This document shows positions 1-7,011 of a stretch of 12,609 nucleotides of DNA, one piece after another. The stretch is taken from positions 1 through 12,609 of the forward strand of contig JAFNGD010000190.1 of assembly GCA_017885365.1 (NCBI GenBank), given 5' to 3'. The notes below the pieces were generated by a model. The model did no database searches and was not told where the DNA came from. It saw only the letters and a list, made by a program, of their open reading frames with translations. How positions within the stretch are numbered: position 1 is the first letter of the stretch; every line of letters begins with the position of its first letter. A program made the translations under genes and the position numbers. This DNA is from Nitrospirota bacterium. Its GTDB lineage: Bacteria; Nitrospirota; UBA9217.

Positions 1-893
1 TGAAGGCGATCACCATCGAATCGGGAACGGAGCAGCATACGCCCGCGACCGTGACGAGGTACACCTGCTCGTTCAACCAGGACACGGACTTCATCATCAA
101 GCCCTGGCTGGCGGAGAAGCTTCAGCGCAGGCTCGGCAAGGGAGAGGCGGTCGCCGGCGACGAATCGGCGTTCAACATCCGGCTGGGGCTCGTCGAGATG
201 GACAGCATGCTGTTCGGGAACGTGTTCAGGCTCGTCGGGTCGCTGGAAAGGACCGGTACGGGGTACGACAGGGCGGTGTTCATCGGGATGGAGAACATGC
301 CGGCGATCGTCGCGAGCGGCAAGGTGAAGAACCTGCAGCCTGATGATATCTCGGTGATCCTGGTAAAGGTAAAGCCCGGCGTCGACCCGGCAAAGGTCGC
401 TGCGGAGGTCGAGGACAATATCATCGAGGCCGATGCCATGGCGCGCAAGGACATCGGTAAGAACATCATCACGACGCTCACGGACATGAGCAGGATCTTC
501 ACCATGACCATCTCCCTGACGGCGATCATGTCCTTTTTCCTGGTCTGGGCCATCTTTACCGCCATTGCGAACGAGCGGTCCAAGGAAGTGGGCATCATGC
601 GGGCGCTCGGGGCCAAGGAACGGCACATCTTCCGGATATTCCTGATCGAGGTGGTGGTCATCGGCCTTGCCGGGAGCGTCCTCGGCATCGTCGCGGGGAC
701 CGGTCTGTCCGCGTTCTTCGCGAAGACATTCTCCATCGTCAAGCATCTCTCCACCGATCTTTCCGTCATGGAACGGGTCGTGATCTCAGGAATGAGCTTC
801 CTGGGCGGGACGGCGATCTGCGTGTTCGGCGCACTGGGGCCGATCCAGCGGCTCAAGAAGATGGAGCCCTTGATGGTGCTCAAAACGGAGTAG
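1..893 (+). CDS. ABC transporter permease, FtsX/MacB type (5'-truncated by window)
   Basis: This is the C-terminal part of an integral membrane permease of the FtsX/LolC/MacB superfamily. The frame is open from base 3, with no stop before the GTG at 51, so the gene starts outside the window and its first transmembrane helix is missing. The visible part begins with a periplasmic-core-like domain (about bases 60-490). Three hydrophobic segments follow at about 501-569, 645-713 and 777-845, the usual C-terminal FtsX arrangement. After the first of them, the segment containing ERSKEVGIMRALGA matches the coupling-helix region typical of this family. The stop lies 2 bases before the ATPase start, so the two genes form one transporter operon. 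Such systems move lipoproteins, lipids, peptides or drugs from the inner membrane outward, mechanically driven by the ATPase. The substrate cannot be read from the sequence. A link with the lipid-like cluster further on is possible but not shown. Confidence 0.85.
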   Translation, partial: KAITIESGTEQHTPATVTRYTCSFNQDTDFIIKPWLAEKLQRRLGKGEAVAGDESAFNIRLGLVEMDSMLFGNVFRLVGSLERTGTGYDRAVFIGMENMPAIVASGKVKNLQPDDISVILVKVKPGVDPAKVAAEVEDNIIEADAMARKDIGKNIITTLTDMSRIFTMTISLTAIMSFFLVWAIFTAIANERSKEVGIMRALGAKERHIFRIFLIEVVVIGLAGSVLGIVAGTGLSAFFAKTFSIVKHLSTDLSVMERVVISGMSFLGGTAICVFGALGPIQRLKKMEPLMVLKTE

Positions 894-895
894 GC

Positions 896-1576
896 ATGAG
901 CCAGATCGTGATCGACAACGTTGTGAAGGAGTACCGGGTGGGGAGCGAGACCATCATGGCGGTCCGCGCAGTCTCGCTCGTCATCGAACGGGGAGCGTTC
1001 GTCTCCATCGTGGGCCATTCCGGCTCGGGCAAGACAACGCTCCTGTCGCTCATCGGCGGGATGGTCTCTCCCACAGCGGGCAGGGTCCTGTTCAACGGCG
1101 AGGACATCTATACCTGGACCAGCGACCGGCTTTCTGAGTACCGGTGCGAGCGGGTCGGCTTCATGTTCCAGTCCGCGAGCCTGCTGCCCATCCTGACGGC
1201 GAAGGAGAACCTCCTGCTGCCCGTCGCGTTCCGGTCGCAACGGACAACTGGTGACGGCCACGAGCAGAGGGCCGAGGAGCTCCTCCATGCCGTAGGGCTC
1301 AGCGACAAGATCAATGCCCATCCTTCCCAGCTCTCGGGCGGCCAGCAGCGCCGCGTGGCCATCGCCCGGGCCTTCATGAACAACCCCGAACTCATCCTTG
1401 CCGACGAACCTACCGGCGACCTCGACGAAGAGACCGAGAACGACATGATGCAGTTCTTTCTCCGCATGAACAAAGAGCATGGCACCACCTTCATCATGGT
1501 CACCCACAACTCCGATCTTGCCCGCCAGACGCAGCAGCATTTCCGAATGCACCGCGGCGTTATCTCCGACACATAA
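896..1576 (+). CDS. ABC transporter ATP-binding protein, LolD/MacB family
   Basis: A 226-residue nucleotide-binding subunit that powers the FtsX-type permease encoded just upstream. All motifs of an active ABC ATPase are present: Walker A GHSGSGKTT (residues 40-48), Q-loop Gln92, signature LSGGQ (146-150), Walker B LILADEP (166-172) with catalytic Glu171, D-loop GDLD, and H-loop His204 in MVTHNSD. The length and the AVRAVSL/SIVGHSGSG style are typical of the LolD/MacB/FtsE group (about 220-235 residues). The ATG follows the permease stop by 2 bases, which suggests translational coupling. No hairpin with a T-run is visible after the stop. The substrate is unknown. Confidence 0.92.
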   Translation: MSQIVIDNVVKEYRVGSETIMAVRAVSLVIERGAFVSIVGHSGSGKTTLLSLIGGMVSPTAGRVLFNGEDIYTWTSDRLSEYRCERVGFMFQSASLLPILTAKENLLLPVAFRSQRTTGDGHEQRAEELLHAVGLSDKINAHPSQLSGGQQRRVAIARAFMNNPELILADEPTGDLDEETENDMMQFFLRMNKEHGTTFIMVTHNSDLARQTQQHFRMHRGVISDT

Positions 1577-1694
1577 TCCCCCTTCTTTTCCTGTTCTCAC
1601 ACCGGAACGGACTCCTGCGGCTCCCATAATCCTAAAGTAGCTCAATAATGGCTTCCTGAATCCTCTGCTCGACCACTTTTGAAACAATAAAAAC

Positions 1695-1723
1695 TTGACT
1701 TGATTTCGCTCCGAGGGTAATCT
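1695..1723 (+). promoter_or_regulatory. Putative sigma70 promoter for the methyltransferase
   Basis: TTGACT at 1695-1700 and TAATCT at 1718-1723 are separated by exactly 17 bases. This is a good match to the -35 TTGACA / -10 TATAAT consensus, in an A+T-rich upstream setting. It points at the methyltransferase gene and implies a leader of roughly 240 bases. It is inferred from consensus only. Confidence 0.55.
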
Positions 1724-1849
1724 GTGAATAATTGAACGCAGACATCACCATACCCATACCCTTTCCTTTTCCTTTCACTTACCTGAGACATAGCCCCCGG
1801 GTCGGCACGTTCGGGGTTGAGCATCGATGCCCTATCACTTTGCTAGAAG

Positions 1850-1953
1850 AAGGAGGTGAACCTCTGCATCTGTTCATGAACTGGCCGCTGCTGTGCCCCA
1901 GGCGGTCACGCCCCACTGTATCCCGTGTGCCGGTATCCCATCCACCTTACTGA
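1850..1953 (+). other. Strong Shine-Dalgarno and possible 25-codon leader ORF
   Basis: AAGGAGGTGA at 1850-1859 is complementary to the 16S rRNA 3' end over ten bases, stronger than any ribosome-binding site in front of a real gene in this window. The first ATG downstream is at 1876, 16 bases after it, and opens a 25-codon frame (begins MNWPLLCPRR, ends at TGA 1951-1953). An in-frame CTG at 1864 would sit at better spacing. The frame stops 3 bases before the methyltransferase ribosome-binding site, as a leader peptide would. The spacing argues against ordinary translation. The core can also fold on itself (GAGGT-GA-ACCTC). Treat it as a hint only. Confidence 0.25.
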
Positions 1954-1972
1954 CAAAAGGAGACAAATTATC

Positions 1973-3022
1973 ATGAAGAACGAACTGAAGTACGAAATTA
2001 ATGCTGAGCAAGATGCCCTCTGGTCTGTCGGAGAAGAGCAGGAAAAATACACGCTCATCCTCGGGCAGGCGATCGAGCGCTATATGGAGGAACTGAGGAC
2101 CCTGGAGCGACGCATCGCAAGCGGTGAGGTCGAGGAGGATGCCGTTCTCCGGGAGATCGCGGCCTTGAACGATATGGTCCTGAAAGTCTGCGCACGGTTC
2201 GAGACGGAAGTCAAGGATGAGAATGTGATAAAGGCCACCCGGTCCTATTTCCGCAAACGCACCCACGCCATCCTCTCCAAGAGCTATGCCATCAACCGGG
2301 TCCGGACCTGGCCTCAGGGTTACCAGGGCGACCATCTCACCCTGGAGGCCGCATACAGGAATACCCCGATGTCCGACGGTATCGGATACTATCTGGATAA
2401 ATACGTGCAGGACTGGACGCTGGCGCACGCGTTGCGCGGGAGGCTTGAGAAGCTGACCGAGCTTCTCCAGGCCGAGCTTTCCGAGAGGCAGGACCTGAAA
2501 GTGCTGGATATCGCCTGCGGTTCCTGCCGTGAGGTCTCGATGCTGGTCCCGGATATCAAGCAATCGAAGGCGAAGTTCACCTGCATTGACCTCGACGGCG
2601 ACGCCTTGGATTTCGCCGTGAACCGGCTGGCGTCTGCAGAGCTGGCTCCTGAGCAGGTAACGATGACCAAGTATAACGCGCTCCGGTTGTTCGACCTCGA
2701 CATCGCCAAGGCGGAGTTCGGGCAGCAGGACATCATCTATAGTGTGGGTTACTTCGATTATCTCCCCGATGATTTTCTGGTAAAGTTGCTGCGGTCCCTC
2801 TACCAGCTGCTGAACAAGGGTGGGAAGCTCATTGCCGCGTTCAAGGATGCGGACCGCTACCGTGACCAGGAGTACCATTGGATCGCCGACTGGGACGGGT
2901 TCCTGCAGCGCACGGTGAAGGACTTCGAGCGGATCCTCGCTGAGGCGGGAATACCTGCGGACAAGATCACCATGACCCGCGACAGGACCGGCGTGATCGT
3001 GTTCTACTCGTCGACCAAGTAA
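1973..3022 (+). CDS. Class I SAM-dependent methyltransferase, PhcB-like (possible hydroxy fatty acid methyl ester synthase)
   Basis: A 349-residue cytoplasmic protein. The start is ATG 1973, 10 bases after AAGGAG (1957-1962); an in-frame upstream GTG at 1925 lacks a ribosome-binding site. The first ~100 residues are charged and helical. The Rossmann methyltransferase domain starts near residue 176: motif I VLDIACGSCRE (about 177-187), acidic loop CIDLDGDAL with Asp206/Asp208, then YSVGYFDYLPDD (256-267) and LLNKGGKLIAAF. The segment PQGYQGD before the domain, together with the SVGYFDYL and LxxGG pattern, recalls proteins annotated as 3-hydroxypalmitic acid methyl ester biosynthesis (PhcB of Ralstonia). 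That resemblance is from memory, not a search. The methyltransferase call itself is firm. It has its own promoter and is separated from the fatty-acid-type cluster by repeat A, so a shared role with that cluster is inference. Confidence 0.8.
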   Translation: MKNELKYEINAEQDALWSVGEEQEKYTLILGQAIERYMEELRTLERRIASGEVEEDAVLREIAALNDMVLKVCARFETEVKDENVIKATRSYFRKRTHAILSKSYAINRVRTWPQGYQGDHLTLEAAYRNTPMSDGIGYYLDKYVQDWTLAHALRGRLEKLTELLQAELSERQDLKVLDIACGSCREVSMLVPDIKQSKAKFTCIDLDGDALDFAVNRLASAELAPEQVTMTKYNALRLFDLDIAKAEFGQQDIIYSVGYFDYLPDDFLVKLLRSLYQLLNKGGKLIAAFKDADRYRDQEYHWIADWDGFLQRTVKDFERILAEAGIPADKITMTRDRTGVIVFYSSTK

Positions 3023-3107
3023 GGCGGTGTACGGACAGGTGGTGTGAACGAAGCCACGGTGGCTGAAGTGTAACTGGCGGGAATTCCTGTTCACCATAAC
3101 GACGGTT

Positions 3108-3229
3108 TTTGACACTGATCAAATCGGCTACAAGTCCGATAACGGCGGATCTTTCCTTGTCCGGCAGTTCAACCGGCAGGCGAATGCAGGAGCGAGCTTA
3201 TTCCCTGCAGCCTGCTGCAGGGAACTTCA
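3108..3229 (+). repeat. Dispersed intergenic repeat, copy A
   Basis: This matches 10971-11124 in the same orientation. The first 90 bases of each copy (3108-3197 and 10971-11060) agree at 74 of 88 aligned positions by my hand alignment, with two 2-base gaps. The best-kept blocks are TTTGACACTG, CAAATCGG and GATAACGGCGGAT. After a spacer of 10 bases here (42 in copy B), a 22-base tail (3208-3229) matches 11103-11124 at 21 positions. The copy starts 85 bases after a + strand stop codon. No open frame is shared. I do not recognise it as a known element. Confidence 0.85.
3201..3224 (+). other. Perfect 10-bp hairpin at the end of repeat A
   Basis: Arms TTCCCTGCAG (3201-3210) and CTGCAGGGAA (3215-3224) flank a CCTG loop. 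No T-run follows (CTTCAATGC), so it is not a classical intrinsic terminator. It could still be a stem protecting the methyltransferase mRNA 3' end, a factor-dependent terminator or a protein site. It is the most stable simple hairpin I saw in the window. Confidence 0.6.
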
Positions 3230-3355
3230 ATGCTTTGCTCTGGAGTTCATCCGTTTTGATCATGGTGCTGATCCGCTTCTGACTTGCCTCAATGCTTGTT
3301 CTCGGTTCACCCGGCTTCGTCGCCGACCTACCATTCCTCAGGACCGGGAGGTTTG

Positions 3356-4108
3356 TTGGACACACAGCAGTTTCGCGAAAACGTGGCCATTGTCACGGGT
3401 GGGTCACGAGGCATCGGACGGGCTGTTGTCCTTGCTTTGTGCAGGCAGGGCGCTGACTGTGCCTTCACGTACACATCGCACCAGGAAGCCGCCGAGGCCC
3501 TGGCGGCCGAGGTCCGGGTCTTGGGACGGCGGGCTTTGCCGATACGGCTCGATGTCCGGGACTTCGAAGGCGCGAAAGCGATGATCGAGCAGGTCAAGGG
3601 CGAGTTCGGCAGGCTCGACATCCTCGTCAATAACGCCGGGATCACCCGCGACCGGTCGCTCATGGGCATGAGTCGGGAGGACTGGGGCGACGTCATCGAC
3701 ACCGATCTGACGGGCGTCTTCAATACGACCCGCGCCTGTATCATCACCTTCCTCAAGCAGAAAAGCGGGAACGTCGTGAATGTTTCGTCGGTCAGCGGCA
3801 TCCGGCCCATGGCGGGCCAGGTGAACTATGCCGCGGCCAAGGCGGGGATCATCGGATTCACGAAGTCGCTGGCAAAAGAAGTGGCACCGTACAACATCCG
3901 GGTGAATGCGGTCGCTCCCGGCTTCATCGACACGGACATGACGTCGCAGCTGGGGGAGAAATTCCGCGAAAAGGCCCTCCAGCAGATCCCGCTGGGAAGG
4001 TTCGGCTCGGCAGAGGAGGTTGCACAGTCGGTGCTTTTTCTACTGAGCGACGCGTCACATTATATTACGGGACAGGTCCTCCAGATAGATGGCGGTCTGG
4101 GGATGTAA
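3356..4108 (+). CDS. fabG: 3-oxoacyl-ACP reductase (ketoreductase), FabG-like
   Basis: A short-chain dehydrogenase that would reduce 3-ketoacyl-ACP to 3-hydroxyacyl-ACP with NADPH. With a TTG start at 3356 it has 250 residues, the usual FabG length, and begins MDTQQFRENVAIVTGG. GGGAGG (3346-3351) lies 4 bases upstream, a short spacing. TTG 3353 is an alternative, and the frame reaches back to TTG 3284, which would add 24 residues without family similarity. Motifs: TGGSRGIG nucleotide-binding loop (14-21), LVNNAGI, catalytic Ser145, Tyr158 and Lys162 (YAAAK), and the VNAVAPGFIDTDM segment. All active-site residues are present. It is the first gene of the cluster, 7 bases before the inactive ketosynthase. 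Given this context it probably serves the local ACP rather than housekeeping fatty acid synthesis. Confidence 0.92.
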   Translation: MDTQQFRENVAIVTGGSRGIGRAVVLALCRQGADCAFTYTSHQEAAEALAAEVRVLGRRALPIRLDVRDFEGAKAMIEQVKGEFGRLDILVNNAGITRDRSLMGMSREDWGDVIDTDLTGVFNTTRACIITFLKQKSGNVVNVSSVSGIRPMAGQVNYAAAKAGIIGFTKSLAKEVAPYNIRVNAVAPGFIDTDMTSQLGEKFREKALQQIPLGRFGSAEEVAQSVLFLLSDASHYITGQVLQIDGGLGM

Positions 4109-4115
4109 GGAACAC

Positions 4116-5351
4116 ATGACGAAGAGGGTTGTCATAACGGGTATCGGGATCCTCTCGCCGATCGGAACGGGCAGAGAGGCGTACTGGGAAGCCTTGTCCC
4201 GCGGTATGACGGGCGTCCGCCCGATCACGCTCTTCGATACGGCTCCCTTCCGGGTCAAGTCCGCCGGCGAGATCGCCGATTTCGACGCATTGGCATATCT
4301 CGGGAAAAAGGGCCTTCGTGACCTTGACCGGAGCACGAGGCTCGTCTGTTCCGCGGCCAGGCTCGCGCTCGATGACAGCAGGCTGGAGGTTACCGAAGCG
4401 AACACCCGTTCGCTCGGCGTTTCCATCGGCACGACCTTCGGAAGCCTTCACAGCATCGCGCAGTTCGACCGCTCAGGCCTGATCGAGGGCCCGCGTTTCG
4501 TGAACCCGTCGCACTTTCCGAATACGGTCATCAATTCTCCGGCAAGCCAGGTCTCGATCCGGTTTACCATCAAGGGTTTTAACACCACCATTTCAACCGG
4601 TTTTTGCGCCGGTCTGGATGCGGTTTCCTATGCGTTTGATTTTATCAGGCTGGGAAGGGCCGATGCGGTCCTCGCGGGCGGTGTCGAAGAACTGTGCGAA
4701 GAGACCTTTCGCCTGTTCCACGACCTCGGCTATCTCTCAGGCATGAGCGGAGCCGAGCCGGTCAGCCGTCCCTTTGATGCCGGCCGGGACGGGTTCGTCC
4801 TGTCCGAGGGGTCGGCGGTGCTGGTCTTGGAAGAGGAAGAGCATGCTCGCAACCGGGGCGCGGATATCCTGGCTGTGATCCTGGGCTACGGCAATGCATT
4901 CGATCCGGAAGCGGACAGTACGTTCGACCGGGCGGGCCGCGGGTTAAATACGGCCATTGCGCAGGCGCTCGAGGAGGCACGTGTCCTGCCAAAAGACGTC
5001 GGGTATGTTTGCTCCTGCGCCAACGGAATGCCGGGACTGGACCGGATGGAGGCACGGGTTCTCAAGGAGATCTTCGGAGAAGAGACAAGGCGCGTGCCCG
5101 TGAGTTCTATCAAATCGATGATCGGAGAAACGTTCTCCGCTTCAGGTTCTCTTGCAGTGTCTGCGGCGGTCGGGGCCATCCGGCAGGGGTTCATCCCTCC
5201 CACGGTGAACCATCGGCAGACCGATCCTCTCTGCGCCCTCGACATCGTTCCGAATGCAGCGCGCAGAGAAGCGGTCAGCACGGTGCTGGTGACCGCGGCG
5301 GACCCGTACGGACAGAATTCAGCCCTTCTGGTGGGCGGATACAACAGGTGA
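4116..5351 (+). CDS. Ketosynthase-fold protein lacking the catalytic triad (chain-length-factor-like)
   Basis: A 411-residue protein of the FabF/KAS II fold. Start ATG 4116 follows AAGGA; an upstream ATG at 4089 inside fabG would add 9 residues. The fold signature is clear (KRVVITGIGILSPIG, PSHFPNTVINSPASQV, VPVSSIKSM), but the chemistry is lost. Gap-free alignment with the intact paralogue at 5788-6996 places Phe163 at the nucleophile (STGFCAG for STACAAG; the Cys is shifted to 164), Cys301 for the first His (CSCANG for SAHGTG) and Glu338 for the second His (MIGET for MLGHT). Lys333 is kept. The C-terminal gatekeeper segment is also changed (ADPYGQNS where FabF has FGFGGTNG). Loss of the Cys with retention of fold, next to an active KS, is the hallmark of chain-length factors in type II polyketide and aryl-polyene synthases. 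The KS/CLF heterodimer is inference. Confidence 0.85.
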   Translation: MTKRVVITGIGILSPIGTGREAYWEALSRGMTGVRPITLFDTAPFRVKSAGEIADFDALAYLGKKGLRDLDRSTRLVCSAARLALDDSRLEVTEANTRSLGVSIGTTFGSLHSIAQFDRSGLIEGPRFVNPSHFPNTVINSPASQVSIRFTIKGFNTTISTGFCAGLDAVSYAFDFIRLGRADAVLAGGVEELCEETFRLFHDLGYLSGMSGAEPVSRPFDAGRDGFVLSEGSAVLVLEEEEHARNRGADILAVILGYGNAFDPEADSTFDRAGRGLNTAIAQALEEARVLPKDVGYVCSCANGMPGLDRMEARVLKEIFGEETRRVPVSSIKSMIGETFSASGSLAVSAAVGAIRQGFIPPTVNHRQTDPLCALDIVPNAARREAVSTVLVTAADPYGQNSALLVGGYNR

Positions 5352-5354
5352 TGC

Positions 5355-5795
5355 ATGCAGCTCGACTTTGAAGAGATAAAGAAGCTCATTCCCCAGCGGT
5401 TCCCGTTCATCATGCTGGACCGGATCATCGAGCTGGAACCGGGCAAGCGCGCGGTGGCGATCAAGAACGTCTCGGGGAACGATATATTCTTTCTCGGCCA
5501 TTTTCCCGACAAGGCCGTCATGCCTGGCGCCGGGATCCTCGAGGCCATGGCCCAGACCGCCATCATCCTGTTCGCGTCAGACAAGAAGCAGGTGGAAGGA
5601 GCCGCCAAACCGCTCTATTACTTCGGATCGGTCAAGGCGCGGTTCCTCGGCGTGGTCGTACCGGGGGACCAGCTGATCCTGAAGGTCGAAAGCGTCAAAT
5701 CGCTTCCCACCGGGGCGTTCGTGTCGGGGGAGGCCTTTGTCGACGAAAGAAAGGTCACCGAAGCGGAGCTGGTGTTCAGCGTGAAACATGAGTAA
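5355..5795 (+). CDS. fabZ: 3-hydroxyacyl-ACP dehydratase, FabZ-like hotdog fold
   Basis: A 146-residue single hotdog-domain dehydratase that would remove water from 3-hydroxyacyl-ACP to give trans-2-enoyl-ACP. Catalytic His49 (FFLGHFPDKAVMPG) and Glu63 (ILEAMAQ) sit at the numbers usual for FabZ, and the length is typical. The N-terminal motif IPQRFPFIMLDRI has Gln14 where most FabZ proteins have His (LPHRYPFLLVDR), a departure of unknown effect. ATG 5355 starts 3 bases after the inactive ketosynthase stop, with AGGTGA overlapping that stop. Its own end overlaps the next ketosynthase by 8 bases, so the three genes are translationally coupled. No enoyl reductase is present nearby, so this could be the last reductive-loop step of each cycle. 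Confidence 0.92.
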   Translation: MQLDFEEIKKLIPQRFPFIMLDRIIELEPGKRAVAIKNVSGNDIFFLGHFPDKAVMPGAGILEAMAQTAIILFASDKKQVEGAAKPLYYFGSVKARFLGVVVPGDQLILKVESVKSLPTGAFVSGEAFVDERKVTEAELVFSVKHE

Positions 5796-6996
5796 GCGGG
5801 TCGTCGTAACGGGACTGGGAGTCGTCTCCTCCATCGGCATCGGCTGGCAGGAGTTCTGGAAAAATCTCCTCGCCGGGAAATCGGGGATCAGCCCGATCAC
5901 GTCCCTGGACACGGCCGAGTATTTCACCCATAATGGCGGAGAGGTCAAGCAGTTTCGCTCGGACCCGTATATCGCGCAGGAACGGCTGCCCTCGCTGAAC
6001 CGCGCGACCCAGATGGCCGTTATTTCGACGGAACTGGCTCTGCAGGATGCCCGGTTAACGAAGGAATTCCTTGCGAACAGCAGGGTCGGCGTCTCACAGG
6101 GAACGACGACCGGGGCCGTACAGACGATCGAAGCGATCAATGATCTGATCCTGCAGGGTCGGCCGATAACGAACGAGCGCTTCTATCAACTGCCGACGCA
6201 TTCACCGCCGTCGGAAGTCGGGAAGCGATATGCGACCAAGGGTCCCTGCTTCATGTTTTCAACGGCCTGCGCCGCCGGCAATTACGCCATCGGGTATGGT
6301 TACGATCTGATCCGCTTGAACAGGGCAGACTTTGTGCTCGCGGGAGCATCGGACCCGTTCTCGCGCATCTCCTTCACGGGCTTCAATCAATTCAAAGCGG
6401 TAGCACCGGAGAAGTGCCAGCCCTTCGACAAGAACCGGAAAGGCATGATGGTTGCGGAAGGAGCCGGTGCACTGGTATTGGAATCATTGGACGGCGCCAT
6501 CGCAAGAAACGCGCCGATCTATGGCGAGATCGTGGGGTATGGGCTCAGTTGCGATGCTTATCACATGACATCGTCGACCGTTGAGGGGATAGCGGCATGC
6601 ATGAGAAAGGCATTAAAGGAAGCCGGTCTCTCCATTGAAGATGTGCACTATATCAGCGCCCATGGAACGGGCACACCGACAAATGACAAGAATGAGTGCG
6701 CCGCGATCAAAGAGGTCTTCGGGCATCGCGCCAAGGACATTCCGGTAAGCTCCATCAAGTCCATGCTCGGCCATACGATGGGCGCGGCCTCGGTGCTCGA
6801 AGCGATCACCTGCGCACTTGTCGTGAAGAACGACATCATCCCGCCGACGATCAATTATGAGACACCCGACCCGGAATGCGATATCGACTGCGTGCCGAAC
6901 CAGGCGCGCACGCAGACGGTCAAGGTGGCCTTGAACAATTCGTACGCCTTTGGAGGCAATAATGCCTCCCTGGTCTTGACAAAATTCAACCCGTAG
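5788..6996 (+). CDS. fabF: 3-oxoacyl-ACP synthase II, FabF-like, active site intact
   Basis: A 402-residue condensing enzyme that would elongate acyl-ACP with malonyl-ACP. The catalytic residues are all present: Cys161 (FSTACAAG), His292 (SAHGTGTPTND), Lys324 and His329 (SIKSMLGHTMGAAS). The C-terminal gatekeeper reads NSYAFGGNN instead of the usual NSFGFGGTN, so the acyl pocket or its loop may differ from housekeeping FabF. It is a paralogue of the upstream inactive protein; the two begin with similar sequence (KRVVxTGxGxxSxIG). The ATG lies inside the end of the dehydratase gene and only a weak ribosome-binding site is visible, which implies coupling. It is followed after 15 bases by the ACP gene. 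It is likely the catalytic half of a KS/CLF pair. Confidence 0.93.
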   Translation: MSKRVVVTGLGVVSSIGIGWQEFWKNLLAGKSGISPITSLDTAEYFTHNGGEVKQFRSDPYIAQERLPSLNRATQMAVISTELALQDARLTKEFLANSRVGVSQGTTTGAVQTIEAINDLILQGRPITNERFYQLPTHSPPSEVGKRYATKGPCFMFSTACAAGNYAIGYGYDLIRLNRADFVLAGASDPFSRISFTGFNQFKAVAPEKCQPFDKNRKGMMVAEGAGALVLESLDGAIARNAPIYGEIVGYGLSCDAYHMTSSTVEGIAACMRKALKEAGLSIEDVHYISAHGTGTPTNDKNECAAIKEVFGHRAKDIPVSSIKSMLGHTMGAASVLEAITCALVVKNDIIPPTINYETPDPECDIDCVPNQARTQTVKVALNNSYAFGGNNASLVLTKFNP

Positions 6997-7011
6997 AAAG
7001 GAATCATCACC

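Larger units (their letters stand above)
1577..1972. other. Intergenic region with promoter and long leader
   Basis: This 396-base stretch has no convincing gene. From left to right it holds A+T-rich sequence after the ABC operon, a promoter at 1695-1723, a pyrimidine-rich tract with a rough hexamer rhythm (CATACC CATACC CTTTCC TTTTCC, about 1749-1772), a perfect Shine-Dalgarno string at 1850-1859 with no start codon at normal distance, and the methyltransferase ribosome-binding site at 1957-1962. If the promoter is real, the methyltransferase mRNA has a leader of about 240 bases. I compared it by eye with c-di-GMP, SAM and fluoride riboswitch consensus elements and saw no match. Confidence 0.6.
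3023..3355. other. Intergenic region holding repeat copy A
   Basis: There are 333 bases between the methyltransferase stop and the chosen ketoreductase start. It contains a near-palindrome AGCCAC-G-GTGGCT (3052-3064), repeat copy A (3108-3229) with a 10-bp hairpin at its 3' end, and about 125 bases leading to the ketoreductase. The ketoreductase frame stays open back to a TTG at 3284, but that segment has no family similarity. I found no convincing sigma70 promoter for the cluster. The perfect TTGACA at 3109-3114 has no fitting -10 box, and TTGCTC/GATCAT (3235-3263, 17-base spacing) is weak. Confidence 0.5.

Noticed and set aside
122..1687. A 521-codon open frame on the - strand across the permease and ATPase genes
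   Set aside because: It lies opposite two well-supported genes, shows no recognisable domain and has a composition (Arg, Pro, Asp, His-rich) typical of antisense shadows in G+C-rich DNA.
1732..1953. A 73-codon + strand frame in the leader
   Set aside because: It begins with TTG without a suitable ribosome-binding site, its first part is a translated pyrimidine tract (IPIPFPFPF), and it has no family similarity. Only its last 25 codons are kept as a possible leader ORF.
1577..1972. Riboswitch (c-di-GMP, SAM or fluoride type) before the methyltransferase
   Set aside because: None of the conserved cores I could recall is present by eye; a covariance-model search would be decisive.
1874..3115. 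A 413-codon open frame on the - strand opposite the methyltransferase
   Set aside because: Shadow of a gene with clear SAM-binding motifs; no domain, signal or ribosome-binding site of its own.
3109..3148. TTGACA in repeat A as promoter of the cluster
   Set aside because: There is no -10 match at 16-18 bases in either copy; copy B lies between convergent genes where a + strand promoter would have nothing to drive.
4599..4616. Displaced catalytic Cys of the first ketosynthase as a sequencing frameshift
   Set aside because: The frame is intact on both sides, the distance to the AGG motif equals that in canonical FabF, and both catalytic His are independently lost.
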